From contig RCTD01000008.1 in NCBI GenBank assembly GCA_014898415.1, forward strand, positions 806,001 through 870,000: DNA of 64,000 bases. The letters run 5' to 3'. This document shows, in pieces, positions 47,004 through 60,200 of this stretch. Position numbers and translations under genes: made by a program. The stretch's first letter is position 1. Every line of letters begins with the position of its first letter. Below the pieces are notes generated by a model. That model was not told the origin of the DNA. It did no database searches and saw only the letters and a program-made list of their open reading frames with translations. The DNA comes from Stromatinia cepivora. Its lineage: Eukaryota; Ascomycota; Leotiomycetes; Helotiales; Sclerotiniaceae.

Positions 47004-48378
47004 ATGTGGTTTTTGAGAGAGAGAGCTGTTGTAGACGAGTTGAATGATGTGGGGTATGGATGCACGTGATATGGTGCGGGAGCTCTAAAAGATGGAACGA
47101 GTAGAGAGAGAATGTCTTTTTGGAGAGATAATTCGTCTTGTTACAGTGCTGATAGGGCGGATAGTTGAAGTCGTAATGGGAAGAAGCATGTCATTTGAGG
47201 CAAAACTTTCGTTGGAAATTGGCAGTACATTCCTAGGTAATGTTGGCCGCTTCGTTTTGGGAGTAGAAGTGTGGTAGTCTAACCATCCTTCTCTTCAGGT
47301 GCTATGGAGGCAGGAATAGGTTGCTCTGTGATTACATGTTTCCTTAATAGTTAGCTTTACAATACCACTCCTTTTCCACTCGATGCAGAAGAACCACCCC
47401 ACACAGTGCGCCGAGTACTTTAGCAAAAAAGGACCGAGTTTCCATCTTGATTTCGAGTAAAACAATTAACAAAAAGGGAATACATTTGTAACGTTCAAAA
47501 AAATTAATGGAGTCGCCCTTTGGAGGACGGAAAAAAAATATAGAGTCATAAATTCAATGTATTGGTATTCTTTTACGATAATCTGTATGATAAAAGGTAA
47601 ATAATGAAATCCAAAATTCGGTTTTACGACAAGCACGCACGAATTTTGTGGATGAAGTAGAGCCAGTACGGAGTAAAAGCGGCACGATGATTATGAGTAT
47701 ATATAAATTTAAAAATCCGAAAAACCTACAACAAATATCTTTAATGATCTAACGGTTATGATTTTTGCTTGTCATCATCTAGAAATAAATAAACCATGCT
47801 TTAAGCGTGCCCGGATTGGTATCAATAAAAGATCTTGATGGAAATTTGTTTTTTAAAGTGTAATATAGTTATTGTCGGAAGGTTTTCTTGAAGAAGGATA
47901 TTAGTATAATTGGTTTGGTATACTTTGTATTATGGTTGTGATTCCTTTGATAAGCCGCCTGAGGGTTCGACTCCCCGTCAGAGAGATCTGAGTTCATGCA
48001 ACTTCTTTTTTTGATTTTTTTGTAATTTTTGGGAGGGTTGCGAAGGACGGAGGACGGAGGGGGGGATTTTACGCGTTGTTGGGAGCTTTGGGTGTGTTTT
48101 TGAATATTGTTTTGATTGTTTGTGTAGAGATACATTGATGTGGAAGAAGTGGGGTAAAACTTTCTGGCTGAGAATGTGTAGAAACCTGTTAAGGATAATA
48201 TCCATGTCGAAATAAAGACTCAAGTCAATTGTTCTATACTTTCTTTATAAATAAATCTAAAATACAATTCATCCCATTCCAATTACATCATCTAGTAACG
48301 CCATCTTCGTCATATAGTAATCTTACATATAAAATCATGATCCTTAACAACAAGCCAAGCCATCTGATTTCAACCCCA
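47004..48378. other. AT-rich intergenic region
   Basis: No protein-coding gene seen. Contains a TACGGAGTA copy at 47667 and the tRNA-like relic described separately. T-runs and A-runs are common between 47480 and 47760. Confidence 0.5.
47894..47985 (+). tRNA. tRNA-like relic, Asp-type ends (pseudo-tRNA)
   Basis: An A-box-like segment TTAGTATAATTGG followed by TTTGGTAT (47901-47921), which keeps a tRNA-Asp style D-arm, is followed at normal spacing plus an excess of about 15 bases by a perfect B-box GGTTCGACTCC (47964-47974) and a 3' end CCGTCAGAGAG. A T-run at 48005-48012 could be a Pol III terminator. The 5' strand of the acceptor stem does not pair with the 3' strand, and no convincing anticodon arm or GTC anticodon is present. 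It is therefore a decayed tRNA or a tRNA-derived repeat, not a working tRNA gene. Confidence 0.35.
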
Positions 48379-49883
48379 CTACCCAGCTCTACAGGTATTC
48401 TCCTGCGTCTGACAATCACTGAGATCAAACCCATCGGCGGTTCCCCCATTGACTGCATTCGCACATGCATTAAATTGTATATCGCAACTTCTCTGTAGAG
48501 CCCCAGCTTCATTTACAAATGTGTTACCATTTACCAAGAACGGACGCGTTGAATCTCCACTGCTGGTTACAGCCGGCGCGGTTATACCACCTAGTGCAGA
48601 GACGGAAGAGGTTGGGGCAGTTGCTGTGCTGCTTGAGAAAGCTACCGATGAGGATGTGCTCGCTGCCACACCGGGATCAGCAAAAACGGTCGTGAATTTT
48701 GTTGCTTGTGGTGAACACTCTGAAGCTGATGAAGCAGATATGACTGTCGCACTTGTTGAAGAGCTCGCAATTGGGTCTGTGTTGTCCGGACCAGCTGCGA
48801 CTGCGCTGGCTGCTAGAGCTGCTGCTGCTTGACCACCGGAGCCTTCAAATTGTTAATACTTAGCATGACGTTTCATTCATGGAGGACAAGAAAAGTTGGA
48901 CCTACCATTGTCAGATGCAGCATTTGCAGTGGTACCGGATCCGATGACGGTGAATTTAGTACAATCGTCAGCTGTTCCTCGTTGGGCAACAGGCATGATT
49001 ACAGGCTGATGATTAGTTGATGAAGCCAGCGTGCATACACGATAGTTTCCAGCGGGCAAACCACCATTGACAGTAGCAGAAAGGAGCCCCTGACCATTCC
49101 CAGCATCGTTGATACCCTTAAAGAACGCGAATTGAGTAGGATCCAAAGCTCCAGTTGGGTTGAGACTGGAACCCATATCCTGTACAGTCACGTGTGTATG
49201 CCCAATTACTATCTACAACACAAAATCAGGATGTCAGTAATTGTCGAGCAGGGATGGGCTTCGGAAGAAAATGAAAAATGTTAAACGTGTCGCGGGCTAT
49301 GTAGAAAGTGGGACATTAGGTCGTGGGGATGAGAAAACTTACTCCAGATGCGTCAAGCTGCTGTGGAGCGGAGAAGTAGGTAGATGCAGCGTTAGAGAAG
49401 GAACCCGGAGTGATGTTGGACATTTGAACAGTAATATTGAATGTTGTATCGGATTCGATCGTCGCACTACCAGCCAAAGGGAATGTGATTATTGATGACA
49501 TCATTTTGGTTTTCGCGGGAATTTGGCCCATTGCTAATAACATGAGAAGGCGATTAATCAGAGGGAGATCGATACTTACGGATTCCATTGCAAGACCCTG
49601 TTACAATCTGAAGGCCGTTGGTAAGGGTGTCTCCTGCACAAAAGTTGATGAAGTTGTTTCGCGAAGTGGCAGACGCAGCTTCAGATGCCTCGTTACCACC
49701 GATTTCTTTGAGCCCATCACTGAATGATCCGCTTGCAATAGCGTCTTGAGCCAGAGTAAGACTAGTATCATCGGCACTCGTTGCTGTGGCGCGCTTGTGA
49801 ATATCGATGTGTCTCCTTGCACTGCGGGCCTGAACCATGCCAGTCGAAGCAAGAAAGGCGAGAGTGATTGATTGAAACAACAT
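48379..49883 (-). CDS. Secreted Ser/Ala-rich protein of unknown function
   Basis: Minus-strand exons 49883-49580, 49533-49343, 49212-48906 and 48842-48379 give about 421 residues, all in phase. A signal peptide (MLFQSITLAFLASTGMVQA) is followed by a dibasic region (ARRHIDIHKR) that may be Kex2-processed. The middle holds NFINFCAG and SIITFPLAGSATIESDTTFNITVQM, then IVIGHTHVTVQDMGSSLNP with ATVNGGLPAGNYRVCTLAS, all beta-rich. A long Ser/Ala/Thr segment, probably O-glycosylated, leads to a C-terminal Cys knot (SCDIQFNACANAVNGG, CQTQENTCRAG). Database entries for this family are, as I recall, often mislabelled ribosomal protein S17; nothing in the sequence supports a ribosomal role. It is probably an extracellular or cell-wall protein; function unknown. 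Confidence 0.8.
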
Positions 49884-51239
49884 TATGATTGTGGAATGAT
49901 AACTTTGTATGTTATTTAGTAGGTTCGTAATGTAAAGTTAAAAAAATTTGATGTATGTAAAAGCGACACAAGTCGTATAAGTTCAGCTGAAAAGAACGGA
50001 TAGAGTGCTATCAAAGCATAAAGAGAATGTAAAAGTAGAAAAGAATGAATGCGCACAAAAGGAGTGTAGCCTGGACAAGTCAGGATTGGAATCGGTGAGG
50101 GAAAAGAGATGTTATACTTGGCGGCAACACCATCATTTATATACATTTTTTCCCCTGAATTCCAACTGCATATCTGTGCCGTGAGCCGACAATGGATGGT
50201 AAGCCCAACTTAGCCTTGACCAGATTTGACGATCCCACTTGCAGACAATAGTTGCAGCTCATCAATTGAAGTTGTATCCGCCTGTTTGATTTGTTCATCT
50301 CAATTGATGGTTTCGGTTTCCAGGAGAACTGAACAGGCTGTATTACAGTTTCGTCCCGGAAAAATTAAGAAAGGGGTCAAGCAATTCAAGGTCACTGTAG
50401 CCGAGCCTTATGATCTCATGGGATGAAAGTAAATTGCAAGGAGGACAACGTTAGCACGACCCTTGGGAAAGATGCAAGAGATGGAGAATTAGGATGAAAG
50501 AGCTTCATGATGAAGAACCTTTCAATTTGTCATAGGTAACTTGGGATGAACGTGTCTCAAGTACTAAGATGTGATACGGCTGTTGCAAGAGATGAAGATC
50601 TCGCTTCTGCGGTGGTGAGCTGTTGCAGACAATAATTCCAAAGCTTTAGAGAAGAATGAACCCATCAAATTATAGTGCGGACATCAATGTTTTGAGCTTG
50701 TCTGCTGTTGAAGTTGCTGATATAGAAGTTCTCCCACATATATTGGTATATCAGCAATTCACATAGAAATTATGAAGTCGAATCTTTAAAATTTGTGGTA
50801 GTGAAATGATAGATACTGCTATCTTATCTTATCGCCGATTATCCCTAGAAATCACAGTTTCAGATCAGCGGCTAACATGAAACGAAGGACTACTTCATCT
50901 TGTGTCTACATTAGATGAGAAGAGTTACATTGGACGATACTTACCGATCAATAAACAATGTTATACAATAAATTTTAGAATCAAGGGGATGTAGGTACCT
51001 CATCTCCTCTCTGGCGCATCTCAGGTGTGCGGAACCAAGGTCACTTGAGCCATGATCACGTGATAAAATAAGTGAAGAACGGGTTAGATTGAATCATGTG
51101 ATAACATTTGTAATAGAAACTAATTGGTGGGAATTTCAAAAAGGCCCCCGCGACCACACGAGGGTACCGCGATATGAACTACTTAGGTACAACATCAAAC
51201 ATCTGCAACTTCTCGCGTTCACTTTCCACAGCAATTTCC
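49884..51239. other. Intergenic, no gene seen
   Basis: 5' side of the secreted protein gene and 3' flank of glycerol kinase. Frames are short. Nothing else supportable. Confidence 0.5.
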
Positions 51240-53009
51240 TTATAGCCAACCCTTACACATTTCGACCGCTTTGGACCATCGCGAAAACTTCTCCTTGCTC
51301 TCCTCCTGGGTGATTTTGGGGTGGAATACAGTTTTACCTGCAGTATTAATATTTTTCAGTTCGTTGAAAGTTTCCCAGACCCCCACGGCAAATCCTGCAG
51401 CGATAGCAGCACCCAAAGCTGTTGTCTCCAACATTCTTGGTCGCTCAACTGGGATCGAAATAAGATCGGCTTGAGTCTGAAACAATTTAGACATTATCCA
51501 AGATGAAAGGCTATGGTAATGGAACTTACCTGCATACAGAGATCAGAGATGCTCATACCACCGTCGACGGCGAGCTCGGCAAGTTTCTTTCCACTATCCC
51601 TTTCCATTGCGTCCAAGATGGCTTTCGTTTGGAAGCATGTCGCCTCCAAGGTAGCGCGAGCGATATGACCTTTTTGCGTATACGCTGTAATACCGACTAT
51701 CAATTGGTTAGTACTTTGGTTTAGAAGATGTCGGAACGTATCTCACAAAGGGTACCGCGAGCGTCATCATACCAGTATGGTGCGAATAATCCACTGAATG
51801 CTGTCACGAAAGTGACACCACCATTATCTTCTACCGTCTCGGCAAGCTGGCTGACCTTGGCTGAAGAGTCGATGAAGCCAAGATTATTTTGAAGGAATTT
51901 GATACTGGAGCCTGCGACCGCGATACTCCCTTCCAAAGCATATTGTGGTTTACCGTCAAAGTCGTACGCGACCGTACTCAAAAGCCCATGTGTAGAGATT
52001 ACAGGCTTATCACCAACATGGTAGAGTAGGAAGCAGCCTGTTCCGTACGTGTTCTTCGCTCTGCCTGGAGTGAAACCCTTCTGCCCCACGAGTGCTGCGC
52101 TTTGATCGCCTAATACACCCGTGATGGGAACTCCTTTCAAGATCCCCGTTGTAAGAGTGCCGAAGGATTCGCGATCCGAGGAGCGGGCAATCTTAGGAAG
52201 ACTACTACGTTAGTGCGTTCTCCGGATTGAAATATGGAAGGAACTTACTGAAGTTTATTCATATCAAATCGAAAGAAATCCAGAAGCTGCTCATCATACT
52301 GGAGAGTATGTAAGTTCATGAACATTGAACGAGATGCATTCGTGGGATCAGTGACGAATACGTTCTTCTTTGGTCCGCCATTAAGCTTGTAAATAACCCA
52401 AGAATCGATAGTTCCAAACGCCAAATGACCACGAGCATATGCGTCTGCAACTTTACCATTGTTTTCAATCAACCACAAAAGCTTGCCAACTGAAGGATAC
52501 GTCGATAAGGGAAGACCACAAAGACGCTGCAGCTGATCAGATCCAAGTCGGGCTTTTAATTTCCTGACCAAACTTTGGTTTCTGGTATCTGTCCAAACAA
52601 TGGCATTTGCCAAGGGTTCTCCTGTTTCGTGGTCCCAGACCACCGTTGTTTCTCGTTGATTCGTGAGTCCTACGGCTTTGATCTGTCTCGCTGAATGGCC
52701 TTGTTCTTCGAACTGTTTGACAGCACCTTCGATGCAGGCCTCTATTGAGTCAATAATTTCAAGAGGATTATGCTCGTGCCACCTTTTCTGGTCAGCATAC
52801 ATAACTATCGGAATAGACAAGAGTACGAACCCTGATTGTGGATATATCTGAGAGAATTCGACTTGATGCGAGGCGACAGGCTCGCCTTCTCTGTTGAAGA
52901 TCAAAAATCTTGTATTTGTGGTGCCTTGGTCGATGGAACCTATGAAAGATTCATGGCTGGATATTGATATGAAGGACTCACGGCTGGATACTGAATTGTG
53001 ATCAGCCAT
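51240..53009 (-). CDS. GUT1: Glycerol kinase
   Basis: ATP-dependent phosphorylation of glycerol to glycerol 3-phosphate, the entry step of glycerol catabolism. Exons on the minus strand: 53009-52249 (with a probable 48-bp intron at about 52850-52803), 52201-51747, 51696-51530 and 51476-51240; about 523 residues. FGGY-family motifs are seen in order: [15 protein letters not shown] (phosphate 1), [108 protein letters not shown] and [10 protein letters not shown]. The 48-bp intron is a multiple of three and stop-free, so retention would add 16 residues. I took the ATG at 53009 because the upstream open extension lacks an ATG and shows no family match. A divergent aquaglyceroporin 2.8 kb away suggests a glycerol-use pair. 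Confidence 0.95.
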
Positions 53010-55828
53010 ATTGATTGTATTGTTGTTTGCAAATAGATGTGCCAAAATCTTTGGTTTTTGTAGCCATTGGGAAAGAGATGGACATGGGAAAAGAAGTCTG
53101 GAACCCGTTATCCGGACAAAGTTTCTCCATAACTGAAGCATGTGATCTCTCAAGGCATGCTCAGCTCGTTGAGGAGGCCCAATTAATGCAAATGGCTTGC
53201 ATAGAAGGAGCGGGGCCAATTCCGCCAACTTAGTGTGCGAGGAAACGAAGCCTTCTTGTTACCTTGGTATCGACCGATACAGTGGCTAGTGAGCGTAACG
53301 TTACGCCATCACAGTTATTAGAGGATGCAAACTGAATGGTCAATTCACTCGCGGGGCAGAATATCTGACAGTGTCGTATCATTCGATTTCTGACGTCGAA
53401 TTTGACAGGAAGCAGAAATGAGCGACCTAACTTCTTAGCTAGCGGGATAACTAGCCCACATCGCTAGCAGGTACGTGTGATTGCGGGCAAAGGCCAGAGC
53501 CCCTGCTCAAAATTCTCGAGAATATAGTGGAATTCAAGTGAACAGTGATGCTTACATAGCACAGCAGATGCAGGTCGATATATTGTTGTCAAGCACCCGG
53601 AGGATTGTCCCCATTGAGAATCAAGCCAGTTTCAGCACCATACTTGATTTCTGGTCCTACCTCGGTAGGTATCGGCACATTACATTTGGGAACACCACCA
53701 GATGATACAAACCGGATCTTAATAGGGACGAAGTCGAACTAATAAGAACTAAAGCTGTGATTTGGTATTATTTGCGATTGTTGCGCTCATAGGAGTCACA
53801 CCACCAAAGCAAAGGTCATGACTCTAGAAAATGGAGAGAGAGAGAGCTACTGCATTTCCGGAAGGCTTCTAGAACCCTTCTAGAACCATGAGAACGAGCG
53901 AAGTTTTCGGTTCATGAGATGGCGCTTGCACCGGCCTCCACTACCCCGCAATCTCGCCGCATCCCAGAGCACGTACACCAACTTTAGTGCCAACTGACCA
54001 TGATTACAACTCACAAATGATTACCAACGCCAACAGAACAAACGGGTCAGCATCCCCACTTAAGTTAGATCTGCATTAGGGATATTTCAACGTTTTCCTA
54101 TCTTGGGATCAGTTATGCACATGGTGCCCCACCATAAAATTCCAACGGTAAGATCCTTGAATGCTTGGAACAGCACGAAGAGCCCACATCATCAATTTAA
54201 AAGCCGATCACAGCCTTTTCATCCGTCATGGGGGTCGCATGATGAATCGAACTCGACCCGAAGATAATAAATTGCACATAAAATACAAGGGAGGCCATTG
54301 ACGTATCGTATTCTGAAAGAGGCCGCTAGTGGTGAATTGCATGGCAAATAATCCTTCAAGCCTTCCGCAAAACAGCTCGGGTATCCACCAGCCATCTGCT
54401 TGGCCTCACTGGAATAGAACGTCATGCATTCAAGTAATTATTGGATGTGTGAACGGTCGCTCTACCTCAAGGACGAGGAGGTATCTTTCGTACAACCGCC
54501 ATTCATGCAGCTAGCCATCCAGCATAGATATCGGTAAGACCAACGCGCCCGCCCTTCCTAGCACTATCTCCATGTACTGCACCATAAATTGAACCCTTAT
54601 CATGCTGGGAAAGATATTGATGCGAGTTTATACAGTGGAGATTGGGGTAATTAAGCATCTACCCCGCAGGTAGTCAAAATCAACCACACTAAACTGGAAC
54701 ATGAGTTTTGATTGGCAGCACCGTCTTAACAAACATTACCGGCATTTTAATTACAACCCTTATGCTTTGCTAACGCCCTTGATTGAATAAGTGCAAGGGA
54801 TGGGTCCGTCCGGGGCCGGACTCTTGAATTCTCGTATGGGTGCGGCACTCACTTGCAAGATTTGCAAAGTGGATGGTGTCATGTGCCAGATTACGAGAAC
54901 TTACTCCCAACTGTCCATTCTCTCCAAAATACCATTATAGCCCCGGGGAGGTTTTTTCAAGTGATGAAGATATATTCAGTTTGGCCGTGATAGCTAGATT
55001 TATTAATAACTATCAAACCTTCTCTCGACTTATTATAGACTAGAGACCAAATCTCCTTGATCGTATGTTTGTTCCTAATGTTCTATTGGTATTGTTGATG
55101 CGGGGCCGGGCAACCAAGACTGCGCCGTCAACCACCAGCAAGGATAGACTGAAGTTATTGATGTATTGATGAGCATGCATCCTTCCCAGGTCACCCAAAG
55201 CTCGTCACCGCATACTGTGGTGTTGCCACTCCCTATGAGCTGTCACAAAAGCGTGCTATACACTTGCAATTGCTTGATACTTCCCGCAATGGGAATGCTC
55301 CGGTGCAACGAAGCTTCACAGCTCTTGACAGTCTCTCGGCTTACGCAACCTACATGATCTAATCATTCCAATCAAGACGCTTTCTGCATTACAAGGAAGA
55401 AATTTTTCACACCATACTAGTGCTTTCGTGTCTTCTCGTCACTTCGGCAATTATGATGACCAAGTCTAAGTTTGATAAGATTACCAGATAGGGAAACTTG
55501 GCTTCATGAAGTAACTTACAAGCGCCAGCCTAGGCTCTTCTCAAGGCCAATACCTAGATTATTTCCTCAGTATGCTACTACATCACAGACAGCGCTGTAA
55601 TAGTCCCAACATCCCAATCTTGTCCACATGTTCATTCTATTAGTATGACAACTTCGGGTACAAACGCCTTCTATTCCGCGCCCTCAGATCATATATAACG
55701 GCATTGACCAGAATTTCATGTTAGATGTTGATAGGTTACTGTCTCGTACATGTCTCGAGTCTTCTCATATATTGAAAATTGCATACAGAAAATAGGTCTT
55801 CACAGTTGTACTCTTTTAATTTGTCAAA
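53010..55828. other. Long divergent intergenic region between glycerol kinase and aquaglyceroporin
   Basis: 2.8 kb with no supportable gene; it must hold the promoters of both divergent genes. A GA run (GAGAGAGAGAG) lies near 53836-53847, and paired TCTAGAACC sequences lie at about 53868-53888. Frames up to 74 codons are scattered and unremarkable. Confidence 0.5.
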
Positions 55829-57221
55829 ATGAATCTTGAAAAGCAAGTGTCGCCGATGCCTACCGTCAGCCACGACGAGGATATTGAAGTATCGGGCTCC
55901 AAACACTCTTCACCAAACCTCTCATTGCAAGAATCCACATTGGATGGGCACAACATGCATATAATCTCCAGCGTAGGCAGCGGTGCCTATGCTGAACATG
56001 GGCCTGGAATCGATCATAAGATCCCACAAGCGCTCGAAAAACAATCTAAGCCAGATCTGTTGTGGAGTCGAATTCGACATACTATGCGAGAGCCGTTTTC
56101 CGAATTCTTCGGCGTATTCATCTTGTGAGTATTGGCATAAGCCCTTAGCCTCTGCAGCATGGCAACATTTTTCTTGTTCGTCCCATAACCACTGACGTTC
56201 GAGCAGGATCTTGTTCGGAGATGGTGTTGTTGCGCAAGTAGTCCTTAGCTCGGGCGAGAAGGGCTCTTATCAATCAATATCTTGGGGATGGGGGTACGTT
56301 CTTTTTTTAACCTAAACGGCGCATTGACTCAGGACCTTACAGTATTGGAGTTATGCTCGGAGTCTATGCGTCAGGCGTCAGCGGTGCTCATATCAACCCT
56401 GCCGTGACTTTCGCAAACTGTGTTTTTCGCAAATTTCCCTGGCGCAAATTCCCCATTTACATGCTGGCGCAAGTATTAGGTGCAATGTGTGCCGCTGGTG
56501 TAGTCTATGGTATGTCCGTTTCCAGTTGATATGAAAATCGCGATCTAATGTTTTAATTCTGTTAGCCAACTATAAATCCGCCATCGACGTCTTTGAAGGG
56601 GGGCACAACATTCGAACTGTGGGCCTAAATACATCATCTGCAGGCATATTCTGTACATACCCCGCCCTATTCATGACAAAGACTGGACAATTCTTTTCCG
56701 AATTTATCGCAAGTACCATCCTTATGTTTTGCATCTACTCTTTACAAGATAATGGCAATTTAGGAGCTGGAAATCTTACTCCTCTCGGACTTTTCTTCGT
56801 GATCTTTGGTATTGGAGCTTGCTTTGGATGTAAGTAAAATTTATGAATCCACTGTACCTAACCGAACGATTAATGTGAGTTCTTGATAGGGGAGACCGGA
56901 TATGCCATTAATTTGGCCAGAGACTTTGGTCCAAGATTAATGAGCTACTTCCTGGGGTATGGCCACGAGGTTTGGAGTGCTGGAAATTACTATTTTTGGG
57001 TGCCCATGGTAGCGCCGTTTTTCGGATGTCTGTTTGGTGGTTGGTTATATGGTATGTGTTCATCCTCTTTCCATACCGATGTGGTGTTCGAGAGATAAAT
57101 TCTGATGAACCAAATAGATGTCTTCATTTTCACTGGTGAGAGCCCCATCAATACTCCTTGGATGGGACTAAAGCGTCTTATACCTGGACTCAAGAGTAGG
57201 CAAATAGACTTAGTGGTGTGA
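55829..57221 (+). CDS. Aquaglyceroporin (MIP family)
   Basis: Six exons, 55829-56124, 56207-56293, 56343-56509, 56566-56829, 56890-57051 and 57118-57221, give 359 residues with all phases consistent. Residues 1-95 are a polar N-terminal extension. Six membrane helices follow. The first pore motif is [10 protein letters not shown]; the second is [11 protein letters not shown], where the usual NPA is NLA, with the Asp after Arg typical of glycerol-conducting members. Other landmarks are [27 protein letters not shown] and [18 protein letters not shown]. It moves glycerol and probably water across the plasma membrane. With glycerol kinase in the divergent position, a role in glycerol uptake for catabolism is likely; osmotic glycerol release is the alternative. 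The C-terminus is short ([10 protein letters not shown]). Confidence 0.93.
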
Positions 57222-60200
57222 AACAAAATGGGCGGAAGCGAGCCTAAGTAAGGATGTCAGTCTCATGCGTGCAGCAAAGCAAAAGGAGTCGCACTAGATT
57301 GATGGATCTTGTTGAACATATTCAAATCATATGATTATGCAATAGGTCGCATCAAAAGCTAGGAGAGCTTCATCCAAGCTCTCCGCAATCTCTTCAACTT
57401 TCACTTCTTTAATCAAATCAACACTACATCTCCTAGTTTCAGCTTTTCATGAAAGTGATGACAGTACAGAATACCATGTGACCATATCACTAGTGGTCAT
57501 ATTCTTCTAGCGAATCTGTCATTCGTTGCTTTCGTCCCCCCTTTAGCCTCCCGCTAAACATCCGACCCACTGTATTTTCACTTATCCCACCAATCAAAGT
57601 TCACATCACTGTCATTCGCAGCGGAGATTCATTAATCCAGTGCGAAACCAATTCAAAAAATGGATCGGAGCAGAACCATCACCATCTACGTTCACATCAT
57701 TCATGAAGTAGGTGATTAGTACTCACGGGCGGTTAAGGGCAACGAATCACGTGGCAATTAAAACGCTTCATGGAGCGGATATCGCGGAAGATCTTGTTAA
57801 TGGCGATAGAGTGGGGATTGAGTTCGCATGTGTGTTACTAGGTCGCAAGGCGTTTTGCAACGGTTCATGGTTCTTTGTTGACTGAATGGAGATATCCACT
57901 TCTAACTGCGTTCATTTGATTTGCCATAGACTTGAGACCCATTGTGATTGAGATGGTAGTATTGGTCGGTATTTGGTCGGTATTAAAGGATTTTGAAATT
58001 TTAACGGAGGTTGCCCTCACTTGCGGGTTACGATAGCTTGAAGTTTGAACAATGGAAATGGAGGGTTAAATTCTTGACTGGGCCTTTGGTTGTAGTTGTA
58101 GAAGTGCTAACCAAGTGGTTGCACCGGAGTTCTTCGTAAGGAATTCTCGATATCAAAGACATTCTGAATATAAGAATGATAATTGTCAGTAAATGATGTC
58201 GAACTAGAAAGAGGAGCACATCGACCTCCTGTGGCTGACTTGGAGGGTGCGAATTTGATGTTTTTTTTGGACCATGCAAACTGTTCGCAGTTTGGGAGGG
58301 ATCTATCCAGTGCTTATGTTGGCATTTCTAGAATGGCCATCAAGAAATATACCAGATTAGCACTGCGAGAAGCTTAGATTATCTCACTAGTCAACATTGA
58401 TTGTAAGATTAACAATTCAGGTAACGAATCGTCCTACTCAGCTGCTTGCATTATAAGTTTAGAACTTCAAACTGAGTGTCAATACTAATTCCTCCACCTG
58501 AACAGTACCCACTCTGCGATAAGTCGTCTTGCTTATCGTGCATCAATACATGCAGAGTCAATATGTCAAATGGCCAACTTGTGTTTTTGTCACAAATATA
58601 TCTAGAAAGGCTCAATGTATTCCACTGTCGATTGATGTCCAGATCAGAGATTTTAAGAACCAATGGGGAAGGGATTATACACTCTAAAGATTTTCGATTC
58701 TATTAGAAGTTACAATATAACAATATTGGATTTATCGGGTAATCGAAGGCGTTGATGGAACCGTCTACGTGCACCTAGAATCCATCCCACACATCTCAAC
58801 CATCCTTCATCATCCTAACTGTTTGAAAAAATAGGTCAGCTAAGTAATATATTTTATGTTTTTGAGTGAGTGGATTCGATCATTATCTGAATCCACGAAG
58901 GTTTAGACACGGTACATTCCCTTGATCACCCCTCTTGTGATTAGTTCTGACGAAGTTGAGGTCTATGCAGCCAGAATAATTAGCTAAACGAAACAAGATC
59001 AGCAAGCTATTTTGACATAAAGTAGAGCCGCATCGTGAGTCTTTTCCAAATGCTTTTTCTTCTTGCTATGATAAACATTAATACTCATTTCTCTTCCGTG
59101 GTTATCCTTGAGTTTATATATAAGGTCTTTTCAAATCTAGAGATATCAACTCTTGTTTCTTTCATCATGTTCTTCAACGTGATAAGTGCATTCCATAATA
59201 TAAGCATAGAAAAGATAGAATGTGGTAACAATGATCCAGGGTTGAACTTTGAAATGTGATTAGCCTTTACCCTTACCGTGACAGTCTAGATTTGAAGAGT
59301 GAGTGATACCCAATCGCTAAATTATTGGAACTAAATTATTGGACCTCTCTTCTATCTCAAAGCCTCCCAAAGCCCAGAAAAGCAATTCCATCATGGATAA
59401 ATTAATAGTTGTTTCATTCATGGCCATTGTAAGGCAAGTGCGATGCGGCGAAGACTCCAAATCAATAGAGTACTACTGTTTGGAGTGAACCATTGCAAGC
59501 TGATCGCTCAGCTGAACCCACCTCAAAATCTTGCATGATGTACTTTTCACTCGAGCGTAAAATGAGACACATTTTTACGAGTACAAGAGCCATACCTGTA
59601 TCGACAAAATTTACATAGTTACTCAGCAATCACCCCAAAAGAATCATTCAAATCAAACAACCCAAGTATCACTGTCAATATGTTTGCACCTCTGGAATCC
59701 CGGAGCGACGGGCGTACGAATTTGACGAGATGCCTCGATAATATTTTTTTTCACGAATGAATTTGACGGAAAAGGAGGCTAACTACGATTGTAAAAAAAG
59801 TTGCACGTCTGCCGTAGTCCACCACTTAAATTCGATTCCACTCCGCTCCATTACAAAGATCTCATCGAAATCGCCCTGTGCAGACACATTCGCATTCCTT
59901 ATCTCCCGAACTTTTCAGTTATCCGCATAAGTAAAGCACGTAACTGTATTTCTCGCGTTCTCGAGCCTCGACGCCCTTTCGTCGTTCTTGCTGAGATCAT
60001 CCACTATCACTCTCATTCTCACAGCTGCCATTTTTTCCTACCGTATTGTCTCTATATATCGAGCACGCTATGGCGTCTCCACGCTCAAGCTCAATGTCGA
60101 AGTTCTCGTAACCCTAACCCCAGCCCCTCTCTACTTCAGCGAGGCTCTTCACTGCACCGGCTGCTTCAGTCCCTTCCCAAGAACTCCTCCCATAATTGGA

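Noticed and set aside
53009..53228. N-terminal extension of glycerol kinase
   Set aside because: Open frame but begins without ATG and has no match to the family; the ATG at 53009 fits better.
56890..56925. NLA instead of NPA in the aquaglyceroporin as a defect
   Set aside because: Degenerate second NPA motifs are normal among fungal aquaglyceroporins; the Asp of the glycerol-type motif is kept.
60112..60121. Telomere-like CCCTAACCCC
   Set aside because: Single occurrence, no tandem array; chance.
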